64,000 bases of DNA from Caldimonas mangrovi (GCF_023721835.1 NZ_JAMKFE010000003.1:62001-126000); one strand, 5' to 3'; positions 16,393 through 26,103 are shown, counted from the stretch's first letter. The notes: generated by a model not told the origin, from the letters alone. Program-made: numbers and translations.

Positions 16393-17784
16393 ATGGTTCA
16401 CCTTTTCCGCACCGCGGCCGCTGTATGGCTGGCCGCGGCCTTCGCCGGTCCTGCCGCGGCGCAGGCGCCGTCGTGGCGCATGCAGTACCGCTGCGACGAC
16501 GGCTCGCGGCTGGCCGTCAGCTTCGACCACGAAGCGTCGCCGTCGATGGCCTGGATCGGCCATGGCGGCCTCAGCGCCGGCCTGACCGCCTCGACCGACC
16601 CTTCCGTCTACACCGCTGCGCGCTGGACGCTGCGCACCAGCGGCAACCAGGCAGCCCTCGAAAACACCGGTGCCGGGCCGCGCCACTGCACCGGCGACGG
16701 CCCGCTGCAGCGCCTCGTGGTCGACCGCGAAACGCGGTTGCGGCTGGCGCTGCCGGCGAGCTGGCTGTCACAGCGCTATCTCGTGCATCTGGTGCGAGGC
16801 GCCGATGCGCAAGTCCTGTTCCCTGCCGCCGAACTGGTGGTCGTTGTCGAATACCAGCCGCAGGCGCCGTCGCTGCGTTCGCACCCCTTGCTGCAACTGG
16901 TCGTGCTGCCGCCGCAGCGATGGCAGGCGCTGCAGCAGCGGCCGAAGCAGATGCCGCTGCAACGGCTGGGCCAGGAGTTCGGGCGGGTCTATGGCGCCGC
17001 GCTCGACGGGCAGCACCCTTACCCGGCCGGGTCGGCCGATGCCCAGACCTTCGAGGTCATGCGTGCCGCGCTGGCGGAGCCTCCCCAGGATCTGCAGTCG
17101 TCCTTCGGCTGGCTCGGGGTCGACGAAGGCGGTCGCCGGGCCACGCTCGCCGGCCGTCTCGCGTGGCGCGGGCGCCCGGCGCTGAAGCGCGGCGACGAAC
17201 TGGTGGTGCAACTGCTCGACACCTCGCGGCCCGACGCCGGCGCGGCAGTGCTGGCCGAGCAGCGCATGCCGGCGAGCCGCGATACACCAGGCTACGCGTT
17301 GCAGTACGAGGCAGGGCAGATCGACCCGCGCGGCCGCTATGCGATCGTGGCCCGGGTGGTGCGCGACGGGCGACTGCGGTATGCCACCGAGGGCGCGCAA
17401 CCGGCGCTCACGCGGGGCGCAGCGGCTCGCCCGCGCGTCATGCTCACGGCCGCACGTGGCACGCCGGCGCCAGCCGAAGGCGGCCTGGTGTGCCAGGGCC
17501 ACGAACCCGACTGGTCGCTGCGCCTGTGGGACAGCCGCTCGACGCTGCAGGGTCCCACGGCCAGGCCGCTGCAGCTGCGCGGGGCCTGGGAGCGCATCGA
17601 CCACCTGCAGCCGCGCGTCGCCGTCTGGCGCGGTGCGCCGGCCACGGCCCGCACGCCGCTGGTTGCGATGCTGAGCCAGGAGCACTGTGTCGATGCGATG
17701 GGCGAGGAGGGCGAAGCGCCGTCCAGCCATCGCGCGGTGGTGTCGCTACCCGACGGCCGGATCGTCAGCGGCTGTTGCCGCTGA
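16393..17784 (+). CDS. Secreted multi-domain protein with YbaY-like domain
   Basis: 463 residues from ATG at 16393. A signal peptide ([25 protein letters not shown]) precedes three regions. The first is an N-terminal beta domain with Cys residues resembling MliC-type lysozyme-inhibitor folds ([16 protein letters not shown]). The second is a middle YbaY-like beta-sandwich (about residues 250-350: [23 protein letters not shown]). The third is a C-terminal segment with paired Cys ([14 protein letters not shown] ... EHCVDAM) like domains found in periplasmic META/COG3650-type proteins. An envelope role is likely but not demonstrable. The last 39 bp overlap the end of the convergent gene. Confidence 0.65.
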   Translation: MVHLFRTAAAVWLAAAFAGPAAAQAPSWRMQYRCDDGSRLAVSFDHEASPSMAWIGHGGLSAGLTASTDPSVYTAARWTLRTSGNQAALENTGAGPRHCTGDGPLQRLVVDRETRLRLALPASWLSQRYLVHLVRGADAQVLFPAAELVVVVEYQPQAPSLRSHPLLQLVVLPPQRWQALQQRPKQMPLQRLGQEFGRVYGAALDGQHPYPAGSADAQTFEVMRAALAEPPQDLQSSFGWLGVDEGGRRATLAGRLAWRGRPALKRGDELVVQLLDTSRPDAGAAVLAEQRMPASRDTPGYALQYEAGQIDPRGRYAIVARVVRDGRLRYATEGAQPALTRGAAARPRVMLTAARGTPAPAEGGLVCQGHEPDWSLRLWDSRSTLQGPTARPLQLRGAWERIDHLQPRVAVWRGAPATARTPLVAMLSQEHCVDAMGEEGEAPSSHRAVVSLPDGRIVSGCCR

Positions 17785-18777
17785 ACGGCGGGCTTGCCGT
17801 TCCTGCAGGCGCAGGTTCTCGACACGCAGGTGGCCCAGGCTCAGCGCCACCATCGGCCGCGCCTGGCCGCCCAGGCCTGCGACCCGCAAGCTGACGTCGG
17901 CCGACACCGCACCGCTGCTGCCCGTCAGCCCGGGCAGGTCGAACTGCGCGGCACTGGCCGCCATGTCGGGCATCCGCACCACCAGCTTGTGGCTCAGCAC
18001 GGCGGCCGACACGATGACCCGGTTCTTGCCGTCCGCCCGCCCCGACAGCACGACGTGTTGCCGTTCGGCGCCGAGCGCTCCGTCGCCGAGCTGCAGTTCG
18101 GCCGTCAGCCGGGTGCGGTCGAGCGTGCCGGCGACGTGACGGTCGGCCAGCTTGCCTGGCCACGCGTGAGGCTGCTGCGCAAGCAGGCCCTCGACGAACG
18201 CTCGCAGGTCGAGCTGCCCGCGGTCGGTGATGCGGCGGACCCGGCCGCTGCTCAGCGTCTCGAAGCGGGCGCCGGGGACGTCGTTGGCGGTGAAGAGGTA
18301 GAGGTACTCGCGCCCGAGCTTGGGCGAGTCGACGTAGACGCCGCCGCGGCTGATGCCCATCGACGAATCCGGGCCGATATGCTCGACGCTCACGCCGTTA
18401 AAGTCGATGCGCCCGTCGCGCAGACGCAATTGCACTTCGGCATCGACCACCCACACCGCATCGGTGACGAAAGCGTGCACCAGGCCCTGCAGGCCGGCGA
18501 GCGCGTCGAGGCGCCAGGGCTCACCGTGCGGCGGGGCGGCGTCCGGCAGTTCGGCTTCGTCGACCTCGACCCCCATCAGCTGCAGCCGGCCGATGTCGGC
18601 CTGCTGCAGGCGCGGCGGCCGGCCGTTCGCTGCCGGCGTGAAGCGGGCCGACAGCGACTCCAGCCGCGCACGCGCCACCCGCAGCGTGAGTCCGCCCAGC
18701 TGCCACTGCAAGTCCCGCGCTTCGATGTCTTGCGCGCTGGTGCGCAGGCCGGCACCCGTTCCCTGGAAGAGCTGCAT
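17746..18777 (-). CDS. Hypothetical protein (AsmA/DUF748-like beta-rich)
   Basis: 343 residues. No signal peptide or membrane helix is obvious. The sequence alternates short amphipathic strands (LRVARARLESLSARF, VQLRLRDGRIDFNGV, LTAELQLGDGALG), a pattern seen in AsmA/DUF748-like repetitive beta proteins, but I cannot assign a family with confidence. The frame overlaps the 3' end of the plus-strand YbaY-like gene by 39 bp in convergent orientation. It lies 69 bp downstream of the HPP-CBS gene on the same strand's opposite side, with no clear operon partner. Confidence 0.6.
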   Translation of the reverse strand: MQLFQGTGAGLRTSAQDIEARDLQWQLGGLTLRVARARLESLSARFTPAANGRPPRLQQADIGRLQLMGVEVDEAELPDAAPPHGEPWRLDALAGLQGLVHAFVTDAVWVVDAEVQLRLRDGRIDFNGVSVEHIGPDSSMGISRGGVYVDSPKLGREYLYLFTANDVPGARFETLSSGRVRRITDRGQLDLRAFVEGLLAQQPHAWPGKLADRHVAGTLDRTRLTAELQLGDGALGAERQHVVLSGRADGKNRVIVSAAVLSHKLVVRMPDMAASAAQFDLPGLTGSSGAVSADVSLRVAGLGGQARPMVALSLGHLRVENLRLQERQARRSAATAADDPAVG

Positions 18778-18846
18778 GCGGCCACTGTGCCACCGGGGCC
18801 GCGCTGCTCCGGTATACGGAACGTAACGCGACCTCGCAGACGCGGG

Positions 18847-20028
18847 TCAGGCGGCCGTCTCTCCGGCGCGGCACAGCGCAGCCACCATGTCGGACTGCGT
18901 GATGATGCCGACCAGCCGCTCGCCTTCGCCGATCACTGGAATGTGGTGGTGCCCGGTGCTGCCGAACAGCGGCGCCAGATCGGACAGGTGCCGGTCTTCG
19001 CTGGTGACCCGCACCTGGCGCGTCATGATCTGGCCCACCACCTCCGGCTTGGTGGTGTGGGTCAGCCCGCTCTTGCGGATCAGCGCGCGCAGCTTGCGGT
19101 CGAAACCCTCGTGCCGGTCCAGCTCGGCGCAGCGCATGAAATCGGCCAGCGTGACGATGCCGACGATACGCCGCACCCGGTCGACGACGGGCAGCGCCTT
19201 GATCCGGCGTTCCCGAAGCAGGGCCCACGCCTCTTCCAGCGGGGTGCCGAACTCGACCGTGATCACGTCGGTGGACATGATGTCGCGGCAGCGGATATCG
19301 GCCAGCCGGCGGCGGTAGCCCTGCAGTTGGGTCTGCTCGATCAGGGCCTGCAGGTCGTCGCGGCTGACGTCGAGCACCTGGTTGTAGCGCGCGAGCACGG
19401 CGTCGAGGTCGGCCGCGATGGTGCGGGCGTCGTCGGGCCGCGGCGGGGCCGGTTCGGGCGGCAGTTGCGCGTGCGGGTAGCTGCGCCCGCCGAGGTTGTT
19501 GTAGGCGATGCCGGCCAGCACCATCAGCAGCGAGTTGCCCGCGACCGGAAACAGCGCGAAGCCCGGGTCGGTGACGCCCGCCAGCGCGACCAGCAACGCC
19601 GAAGCGCCGCCCGGCGGGTGCAGGCAACGCAGCGCGAACATCAATGCCACCGCGAGTCCGACAGCCGCCGTGGCGGCCAGCTCCGGCGGGGCGACCAGGT
19701 GCGCGCAGGCAATGCCGGCGAGCGCCGAGACGGTGTTGCCCGCGACCACCGCCCACGGCTGGGCCATCGGGCTGGCGGGCACGCCGAAGACCAGCACGGC
19801 CGACGCGCCCATCGGGGCGATCAACCAGGGCAGCGCCGAGTTCGCGCCGAGCAGGTGGGACAGCGAGCCGGTGACGAAGATGCCGACCGCCGCGCCGCAC
19901 ACCACACGCAGCCGCTCGCCGCGGCTGACGTTCAATGGCGCCGGCCGGAAGGCGCGCAACCAGGCGGAGGGGAAGGCGGGGCGGCGGCTTCGGCCGGTGA
20001 ACAGGGCGGTCAGGAACGAAGGCGTCAT
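18847..20028 (-). CDS. HPP family membrane protein with tandem CBS domains
   Basis: 393 residues from ATG at 20028. The N-terminal half (about residues 40-190) has five or six membrane helices and the signature ALRCLHPPGGASALL that names the HPP family. The C-terminal half (about 240-390) holds two CBS repeats (DIMSTDVITVEFGTPLEEAW...; QIMTRQVRVTSEDRHLSDLAPLF...). HPP proteins are inner-membrane proteins implicated in nitrite transport in some lineages. CBS pairs bind adenine nucleotides and regulate transport. A monocistronic gene is likely. Confidence 0.9.
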   Translation of the reverse strand: MTPSFLTALFTGRSRRPAFPSAWLRAFRPAPLNVSRGERLRVVCGAAVGIFVTGSLSHLLGANSALPWLIAPMGASAVLVFGVPASPMAQPWAVVAGNTVSALAGIACAHLVAPPELAATAAVGLAVALMFALRCLHPPGGASALLVALAGVTDPGFALFPVAGNSLLMVLAGIAYNNLGGRSYPHAQLPPEPAPPRPDDARTIAADLDAVLARYNQVLDVSRDDLQALIEQTQLQGYRRRLADIRCRDIMSTDVITVEFGTPLEEAWALLRERRIKALPVVDRVRRIVGIVTLADFMRCAELDRHEGFDRKLRALIRKSGLTHTTKPEVVGQIMTRQVRVTSEDRHLSDLAPLFGSTGHHHIPVIGEGERLVGIITQSDMVAALCRAGETAA

Positions 20029-20155
20029 GGCGGCGCGGGTGTCGCAACTGCGCCGAATGACGCGGGCTGCAGGGCAGGGGCAGGGCCCCGGATGGGCGGA
20101 GCCGGGATTGTCGCTGCCCCGCACCCGGTCTGCCGGCGCGTGGTGACTCTGCCCT

Positions 20156-20545
20156 TCACCGCCTGCCGGCCGATCCGCGCGTGGCGGACGTGGCGGCGGC
20201 GCCGGGATGCACCTCTTGCTCGTGGTACAGCAAGCGGGCCAGCGCATCGAGCCGCTGGCTCCAGTACGGCTCGTAGTGCGCCAGCCAGGCGGCAGCCTCG
20301 CGCATCGGCGCCGCGTCCAGCTGGCAACGCACGACGCGGCCTTCCTTGGAACGCGCGATCAGGCCGGCGGTTTCCAGCACGGCCAGGTGCTTCATGAAGC
20401 CCGGCAGCGACATGCCGTGGGGCTGGGCCAGCTCCGTCACGGTGCGGCTGCCTTCGCCCAGGCTGCGCAGCACCTGGCGCCGCGTCGGGTCGGCCAGCGC
20501 TGAAAAGACGAGGTCGAGCGTGCGGCCCTCTTGTTGATTAACCAT
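20156..20545 (-). CDS. ArsR-family transcriptional regulator
   Basis: 129 residues, a winged helix-turn-helix of the ArsR/SmtB type: FSALADPTRRQVLRSLGEGSRTVTELAQPHGMSLPGFMKHLAVLETAGLIARSKEGR compressed into one domain. No metal-binding cysteines are present, so it belongs to the metal-independent group often paired with SRPBCC (AHSA1) genes; none lies adjacent here. A short inverted repeat over its start codon may be its own operator. Divergent from the DUF2845 gene. Confidence 0.9.
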   Translation of the reverse strand: MVNQQEGRTLDLVFSALADPTRRQVLRSLGEGSRTVTELAQPHGMSLPGFMKHLAVLETAGLIARSKEGRVVRCQLDAAPMREAAAWLAHYEPYWSQRLDALARLLYHEQEVHPGAAATSATRGSAGRR

Positions 20546-20553
20546 GAAGTTAA
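20538..20553. promoter_or_regulatory. Candidate ArsR autoregulatory operator
   Basis: TTAAC-N6-GTTAA inverted repeat lying across the start codon of the ArsR gene (ATG at 20545). It is an AT-rich island in a GC-rich region. The placement would let bound repressor block its own expression. Predicted only. Confidence 0.35.
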
Positions 20554-20670
20554 GTTTGTGGTGCCGCGGGCGGGTTTGTCAACGCCGTGCGCAGGGCCGT
20601 CGTGCCGGCATGGGCATGCGCCGCGCCGCAGCAGCACAATTCGAGGGTGTTCCGCACGAGGAGCCACAAG

Positions 20671-21012
20671 ATGAGAGCGATTCCCGTCCTGGTCGCGCTG
20701 GTGGGCGCGACGTGGCTGCCGGTGGCGCACGCCGAGTCGCTGCGCTGCAACGGCCAGTCCACACAGTTGGGCGATTCGCGCCTGTCGGTGCTGCACAAGT
20801 GCGGCGAGCCGCTGCTGAAGGACGCCTACTGTGCGCCGGTCTACCACGTGCCGTCCTACCAGCTGGTGCCGCCGCCGCTGGTCGGTATCGCGGTGCCGTG
20901 CCGGGCGGTCGAGGAATGGCTGTACGACCGCGGCCCCGGCAACCTGATGGCGACGGTGCGCTTCCAGGCAGGTGTCGTCCATTCGATCGACTACGGACGT
21001 CAGCCGCGCTAG
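20671..21012 (+). CDS. DUF2845 family secreted protein
   Basis: 113 residues from ATG at 20671, with GAGGAG upstream deciding the start. A signal peptide (MRAIPVLVALVGATWLPVAHAE) is followed by the DUF2845 pattern: LRCNGQSTQLGDSRLSVLHKCGEP, with four cysteines in the mature protein, and a C-terminal Val-rich strand. Such proteins are periplasmic and uncharacterised; the N-terminal motif resembles the SmpA/OmlA-like fold that senses or assembles envelope components. Divergent from the ArsR gene. Confidence 0.8.
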   Translation: MRAIPVLVALVGATWLPVAHAESLRCNGQSTQLGDSRLSVLHKCGEPLLKDAYCAPVYHVPSYQLVPPPLVGIAVPCRAVEEWLYDRGPGNLMATVRFQAGVVHSIDYGRQPR

Positions 21013-21061
21013 CGCCGGCGCGAGACGTTTGCTCACCGGTGGCGCCCGGAGGGTCGCAAGA

Positions 21062-21730
21062 ATGCGCGGCATGACAGCAGCATCCACCTCCTGTGGCCTG
21101 CCGCCTTTGGCGGCAACCCCCCGCGTCGCGCGAGCGCCCGTCGTGCGTGCATACCGGCCGGCCGATCTGCCTGCCGTGTACGAAACCTGCCTGCGCACCG
21201 GCTGGCATGGCGGCGACGCGGCCGCCCACTGTCCCGAAGCGCGCCTGCCCGGCGACCTCTTCGGTGGCCCGTATGCGGCGCTGGAACCGGGGTTGGTCTT
21301 TGTCGCCGAAGACGGCCTGGGTGTTGCGGGGCATGTGCTCGGCACGGCCGACACGCTGGCCTTCGCACGCTGCACCGAAGCGCGCTGGTGGCCGGCGCAG
21401 CGCCGGCGCCATCCGCTGCCCGACCCCGATGACGAGCGGCCGGCCGCCTGGCTGGTGCGCGCGCTGCACCAGGGCGTACCGACCGACATGCCCTTTCTCG
21501 ACGACTACCCGGCACACCTGCACATCGGCCTGCTGCCGCGCGCGCAGCGACGCGGGCTGGGGGCGGCGCTGGTGAAGCGCCTGTGCGCCGCCCTGCAGGC
21601 GCGCGGGGCGGTCGGCGTGCATCTCGGCGTGTCGGCGCTCAACCCGCATGCGATCGGCTTCTACGAGCATCTGGGGTTCGAGACGCTGGAGTCGCACGAG
21701 TGGGGACGCTGGATGGGATGCCGCTGGTGA
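21062..21730 (+). CDS. GNAT family N-acetyltransferase
   Basis: 222 residues. ATG at 21062 is preferred because GGAGGG lies 8 bases upstream; a second ATG is at 21071. The C-terminal half has the acetyl-CoA binding motif LLPRAQRRGLGAALVKRL (about 160-177) and the closing LGVSALNPHAIGFYEHLGFE helix/strand. The N-terminal half (VRAYRPADLPAVYETCLRTG) matches the GNAT entry strands. The LHIGLLPRAQRRGLG form recalls enzymes related to O-GlcNAcase-linked acetyltransferases. The substrate is unknown and there is no clear operon context. Confidence 0.85.
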   Translation: MRGMTAASTSCGLPPLAATPRVARAPVVRAYRPADLPAVYETCLRTGWHGGDAAAHCPEARLPGDLFGGPYAALEPGLVFVAEDGLGVAGHVLGTADTLAFARCTEARWWPAQRRRHPLPDPDDERPAAWLVRALHQGVPTDMPFLDDYPAHLHIGLLPRAQRRGLGAALVKRLCAALQARGAVGVHLGVSALNPHAIGFYEHLGFETLESHEWGRWMGCRW

Positions 21731-21804
21731 GCGGCGTTCGCGTGCTTCGGGCGGGCGTGTCATGGCACACGTTCCCGTCAGCGTGCACTAGGGTAGATCG
21801 GGGC

Positions 21805-21831
21805 TTGCGGCGTGCCGGCGCTCCCTAGAAT
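21805..21831 (+). promoter_or_regulatory. Possible promoter of the hybrid histidine kinase
   Basis: TTGCGG (21805-21810) and TAGAAT (21826-21831) with a 15-bp spacer, shorter than the 17-bp optimum. Transcription would begin near 21838, which argues against translation starting at the TTG there and for a downstream GTG. Confidence 0.3.
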
Positions 21832-21888
21832 CGCCGCTTGTTCCCGCCGGCGGCGGGCCGCTCGTGGCCCGCGCCGCCGGCCTCATCC

Positions 21889-24774
21889 GTGAGCACCAAG
21901 CGTTCCACCGCCCTTTCGTCGTCGAGCGTGACCGATACTGCGGTCGTGCGCTGCTTCTTCGCCGCAGGGGCCTTGCTGTGCATCTTCGGCGCGCTGTTCG
22001 CGTTCGACTCCTCCCTTGCACCGGCGCGGCGGTGGCTCGTCGCGGCTGTGGGCCTCGTGGGCGCGCTGTCGTTCCTGGTCGTCGGCCGGCTGAGCCGTCG
22101 CGCGCTGCGACGTGCCGCCGAACACGATGCCCGTTTCAACACGCTGCTCGGCCTCGCAGCCGACTGGTATTGGGAGCAGGACGAGCACTTCCGCTTCACG
22201 CGCCTGTCGGCCTCCTTCGACGAGATCAGCGGCTTGGAGGCGAAGGCGGTCCTCGGCAAGTGCCGCTGGGAGATCCCCGACGCCGTCGTGACGCCGCAGG
22301 AATGGGTGGCCCACCGCACCGCACTGCAGGCGCACCTTCCGTTCCGCGACTTCGTGATGCGCAGGACGCAGGCGGACGGCCGCATGGTGCACCTGTCGAT
22401 CAGCGGCGAGCCCATCTTCGACGCCGACGGCAGATTCTGCGGCTATTGGGGCATCGGGCAGAACATCACCGAGCAGCGCGCCGCCACCCTGGCGCTCGCT
22501 TCCAGCGAGCGGCGCTATCGCAACCTGTTCGCGCGCTCGCCGTTGGCGCTGCTGATCCACCGCGAAGGCCGCATCATTTCGGCCAACGAGGCGGCCGCAC
22601 GCATGTTCGGCTACGGCGTGCCTGACGACCTCGTCGGGATCGAGCTGCTCTCGCTGTACGACGTCGCCTCGCAGGCGCTGGTGCAACGCCGCGTCCTCGA
22701 CCTCGAGGCGCTGCCGATCGGCGAGAGCCTGCCGGTGGTGGACCTCGTCGCGCTGCGCCGCGACGGCTCGCCCGTCGACGTGACCGCCACCGGCTCGCGC
22801 GTGGACCTGCCCGACGGGCCGGCCATCGAATCGATCTACCTCGACGTGACGCAGCGCCGCCAGGCCGAATCTGCGTTGCTGCACTCCGAGGCGATGCTGT
22901 CGAGGCTGTTCCTGTCCAGCCCCGACGTGATCACCGTCACCGACCCCGACACCGGCCGCTACGTGATGGTCAACCCCGGCTTCACGCGCGTCATCGGCTA
23001 CGAGCCGCACGAGGTGATCGGGCGCACGGTGCTCGAGCTCGGCATGCTGCAAAGCCAGGAGCAGCGCGAACACTTCCTGAGCGAGATCCGCCGCAACGGC
23101 TCGGTGCAGGACCTGCTGATGCCGTACCGCGCGAAGGCCGGCCACACGGTGCTGGTGCAGTTGTCCGGCGCCATCTTCGAGGTCGACGGCAAGCGCTACC
23201 TGCTGGTGCTGGCGCGCGATGTCACCGAGCGCGAGCGTTCGCGCGCCGAGTACAAGGCCATCCTCGACAACGCCTCGGTCGGCATCGCGCTGGTGCTGCG
23301 CGGCCGCTTCCATCAGGCCAACCGTCGCTTCGAGGAAATGCTCGGCTGGGCGCCGGGCGAGTTGATCGGGCAGCATGTGCGCGCCATCTGGCCGTCGGAC
23401 GCCGAGTTCGAACGGGTCTCGCAGCTCACGCGCGAGGTGATGTCGCGGCACGAACCGCTCGACTTCGAATGGGAGATGTTCAGGCGCGACGACGGCCGCT
23501 TCTGGGGGCGCTGCCGCGCCCGCCGGGTCGAGGACGCCGGCACCGACCGCGGCGCGACGATCTGGATCGTCGAGGACATCACCGAGCAGCGTCGCGCCGC
23601 CGCAGACCTGGCGGCCGCGAAGGAGCAGGCCGAAGCCGCCAACCGCGCCAAGAGCGCTTTCCTCGCCAACATGAGCCACGAGATCCGCACGCCGCTGCAC
23701 GGTGTGCTGGGGCTGGCGCAGCTGGCGCTCGGCGTGGGCATCGACGACCACCGGCGCGAAGAGTACCTGCGGCGCATCGTCGACAGTGCGCAAACGCTGT
23801 CGACGATCATCTCCGACATTCTCGACCTGTCGAAGATCGAAGCGGGCCGGCTGCAGCTCGAGGCCATCGCGTTCGACCTGCCCGAGCTGCTGCAGACGCT
23901 GCACCGTTCCTACGTCGAGCAGGCGGCGGGCAAGCAGATCCAGCTGGTCCTGAAGATCACCGACGACCTGCCGCAACGGGTCATCGGCGACCCGGTGCGC
24001 ACCCAGCAGATCCTCGGCAACTTCATCAGCAATGCGCTCAAGTTCACCGACAGCGGCCGCGTTCAGATGATGGCCACACCGCTGGGTGACGAGCGGATGC
24101 GTTTCGAGGTGCACGACACCGGCCCGGGCATCGACCCGGACGTGCTGCAGCGGCTGTTCAAGCCGTTCACGCAAGCCGACGAGTCCATCTCGCGCCGCTA
24201 CGGCGGCACCGGCTTGGGACTGTCGATCTGCCGCGAACTGGCGCACCTGATGGGCGGCGAGGTCGGCGTCGACAGCACGCCCGGGCAGGGCAGCGTGTTC
24301 TGGGCCGAGCTGGCGCTGCCGGCCGCCGGAGAAACGGCCGCACCGGCGGTGGCGCCGCCGCCGGCAGCCGACAGCCTGCAGGGACTGCGCGTGCTGGTCG
24401 TCGAGGACAACCCGGTCAACATGATGATCGCCGCGGCGATGCTCGAGCAATGGGGCGTGGAGGTGGCGCAGGCCCGTACCGGCCAGGAGGCGCTCGATGT
24501 CATCGACGCCGAGCAGGGCCGGTTCGATGCCGTGCTGATGGACGTGCACATGCCCGGCATGAGCGGCTTCGAGGCCACCCAGATGCTGCGCCGTCGCTAC
24601 GACGCGCAGGCACTGCCCATCATCGCGCTGACGGCGGCAGCACTGGTGTCCGAGCAGGAGCGCACGCGCGCCGTCGGCATGAACGACTTCGTCGCCAAGC
24701 CGATCGATCTGCATCGCCTGCATGCGACGCTGGAGCGCTGGGCGCGCCGGCCCGGCGCGAACCGATCGGCATGA
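21889..24774 (+). CDS. Multi-PAS hybrid sensor histidine kinase
   Basis: About 961 residues from a GTG at 21889; a TTG at 21838 and a GTG at 21928 are alternatives, and none has a clear ribosome site. Two membrane helices near the N-terminus (CFFAAGALLCIFGALFAF; WLVAAVGLVGALSFLVV) are followed by four PAS domains. Then come a HisKA dimerisation domain (MSHEIRTPLHGVLGL, His597), a HATPase domain (GTGLGLSICRELAHLMGG) and a C-terminal receiver (LVVEDNPVNMMI, phospho-Asp885 in LMDVHMPGMSGFEA). There is no Hpt domain, so the phosphorelay must continue through a separate protein. The signal sensed by the PAS array is unknown; no cognate regulator is adjacent. Confidence 0.9.
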   Translation: MSTKRSTALSSSSVTDTAVVRCFFAAGALLCIFGALFAFDSSLAPARRWLVAAVGLVGALSFLVVGRLSRRALRRAAEHDARFNTLLGLAADWYWEQDEHFRFTRLSASFDEISGLEAKAVLGKCRWEIPDAVVTPQEWVAHRTALQAHLPFRDFVMRRTQADGRMVHLSISGEPIFDADGRFCGYWGIGQNITEQRAATLALASSERRYRNLFARSPLALLIHREGRIISANEAAARMFGYGVPDDLVGIELLSLYDVASQALVQRRVLDLEALPIGESLPVVDLVALRRDGSPVDVTATGSRVDLPDGPAIESIYLDVTQRRQAESALLHSEAMLSRLFLSSPDVITVTDPDTGRYVMVNPGFTRVIGYEPHEVIGRTVLELGMLQSQEQREHFLSEIRRNGSVQDLLMPYRAKAGHTVLVQLSGAIFEVDGKRYLLVLARDVTERERSRAEYKAILDNASVGIALVLRGRFHQANRRFEEMLGWAPGELIGQHVRAIWPSDAEFERVSQLTREVMSRHEPLDFEWEMFRRDDGRFWGRCRARRVEDAGTDRGATIWIVEDITEQRRAAADLAAAKEQAEAANRAKSAFLANMSHEIRTPLHGVLGLAQLALGVGIDDHRREEYLRRIVDSAQTLSTIISDILDLSKIEAGRLQLEAIAFDLPELLQTLHRSYVEQAAGKQIQLVLKITDDLPQRVIGDPVRTQQILGNFISNALKFTDSGRVQMMATPLGDERMRFEVHDTGPGIDPDVLQRLFKPFTQADESISRRYGGTGLGLSICRELAHLMGGEVGVDSTPGQGSVFWAELALPAAGETAAPAVAPPPAADSLQGLRVLVVEDNPVNMMIAAAMLEQWGVEVAQARTGQEALDVIDAEQGRFDAVLMDVHMPGMSGFEATQMLRRRYDAQALPIIALTAAALVSEQERTRAVGMNDFVAKPIDLHRLHATLERWARRPGANRSA

Positions 24775-24779
24775 CGAAC

Positions 24780-24797
24780 GGTGGGCTCCGGCCCACC
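24780..24797. terminator. Hairpin between convergent kinase and permease genes
   Basis: Perfect 7-bp stem (GGTGGGC/GCCCACC) closed by a TCCG tetraloop of the stable TNCG class, in the 30-bp gap between two converging genes. No T-run follows on either strand. Confidence 0.45.
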
Positions 24798-24804
24798 CTG
24801 CGCG

Positions 24805-26079
24805 TCAGACCTTGGTGCGGTTCAGCAACGCGTACAGCAAGATGGCGCCGAACGTCGCGGTGCCGATGCCGCCCAGCGCAAACTGCCCGATGCGCAGCGT
24901 GTAGTCGCCGGTGCCCAGGATCAGCGTGATCGCCGCGACGATCAAGTTGGTGTTGTCGCTGAAGTCGACCCGGTTGTCGACCCAAATCTTGGCGCCGGCC
25001 ACCGCGATCAGCCCGAACACGACGATCGACACGCCGCCCATCACGGCCAGCGGCACGGTCTGGATCAGCGCACCGAACTTGGGGCTGAAACCGAGCAGGA
25101 TGGCGATCAGCGCCGCGACGACGAAGATGGCCGTCGAGTAGATCTTGGTGGCCGCCATCACGCCGATGTTCTCCGCGTAGGTGGTCACGCCGGTGCCGCC
25201 CGACGCGCCGGAGACGATGGTCGCCAGCCCGTCGCCGACGAAGGCCCGGCCCATGTACGGGTTCAGGTCGCGCCCGGTCATCGCGCTGACGGCCTTGATG
25301 TGGCCCAGGTTCTCGGCCACCAGGATCACCGCGACCGGCGCGATCAGCAGCATCGCGTTGGCATCGAACACCGGCGCGGCGAAGCCCGGCAGCCCGAACC
25401 ACGGCGCGGCCGCGATCTTGGAGAAGTCGATCGGCTGCCCCAGCCCGAGGCCGTTGGTGAGCACCGCATAGATGAGGGAGGCGACGATCAGGCCCACCAG
25501 GATCAGCAGCCGCTGCACCATGCCGCGCGTGAACACCGCGACGGCACCCACGCTGACGAAGGTGACGGCCTGCATCCAGGCGTCGAACGGTGTCGGGGCC
25601 ATGTTCTTGATCGGGATGGACGCCAGGTTCAGGCCGATCACCGCGACCACCGCCCCGGTGACCACCGGTGGCATGAAGCGCTCGATCCAGCCGGTGCCGG
25701 TGCCCATCACGACCAGGCCGATCAGCGTGTAGAGCACCCCGCAGGCGATGATGCCGCCCAGCGCGATGCCGAGGTTGGCATTGGCGCCCTGGCCGGCATA
25801 GCCGGTCGCTGCGATGACGACGCCGATGAAGGCGAAACTGGAACCGAGGTAGCTCGGCACCCGGCCGCCGACGACGAAAAAGAAGATCAGCGTGCCGATG
25901 CCGCTCATCAGGATCGCGACGTTGGGGTCGAACCCCATCAGCAGCGGCGCCAGCACCGTGGCGCCGAACATCGCGACCACGTGCTGCACACCCATCGCCA
26001 GCGTCTGCGGCCACGGCAGGCGTTCATCGGGCGCGACGATGCCCTCGGTCTTCTCGCGCCATTGCGGGAACAGGCTCAT
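24805..26079 (-). CDS. uraA: NCS2 family uracil/xanthine permease
   Basis: 424 residues with about 14 hydrophobic segments. NCS2 hallmarks: QHVVAMFGATVLAPLLMG at the N-terminus, VPSYLGSSFAFIG (strand-interrupted helix 3), VAENLGHIKAVSAMTGRDLNPYMGRAFVGDG and GASGGTGVTTYAENIGVMAATK. The AENIGVM Glu is the substrate/proton residue region. It resembles UraA/RutG uracil carriers more than xanthine carriers, but specificity is not certain. A GGAGC site 6 bases upstream supports the ATG. A perfect palindrome lies in the leader. Confidence 0.88.
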   Translation of the reverse strand: MSLFPQWREKTEGIVAPDERLPWPQTLAMGVQHVVAMFGATVLAPLLMGFDPNVAILMSGIGTLIFFFVVGGRVPSYLGSSFAFIGVVIAATGYAGQGANANLGIALGGIIACGVLYTLIGLVVMGTGTGWIERFMPPVVTGAVVAVIGLNLASIPIKNMAPTPFDAWMQAVTFVSVGAVAVFTRGMVQRLLILVGLIVASLIYAVLTNGLGLGQPIDFSKIAAAPWFGLPGFAAPVFDANAMLLIAPVAVILVAENLGHIKAVSAMTGRDLNPYMGRAFVGDGLATIVSGASGGTGVTTYAENIGVMAATKIYSTAIFVVAALIAILLGFSPKFGALIQTVPLAVMGGVSIVVFGLIAVAGAKIWVDNRVDFSDNTNLIVAAITLILGTGDYTLRIGQFALGGIGTATFGAILLYALLNRTKV

Positions 26080-26103
26080 GAAAAAGCTCCTTGTTGTGCT
26101 GCC

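Noticed and set aside
17794-20397. An 867-codon plus-strand frame
   Set aside because: Antisense to the beta-rich hypothetical, HPP-CBS and ArsR genes, no recognisable domain, composition of a shadow.
21883-24723. A 946-codon minus-strand frame opposite the hybrid kinase
   Set aside because: His/Gln/Arg-rich shadow; the plus strand has clear PAS, HisKA, HATPase and receiver domains.
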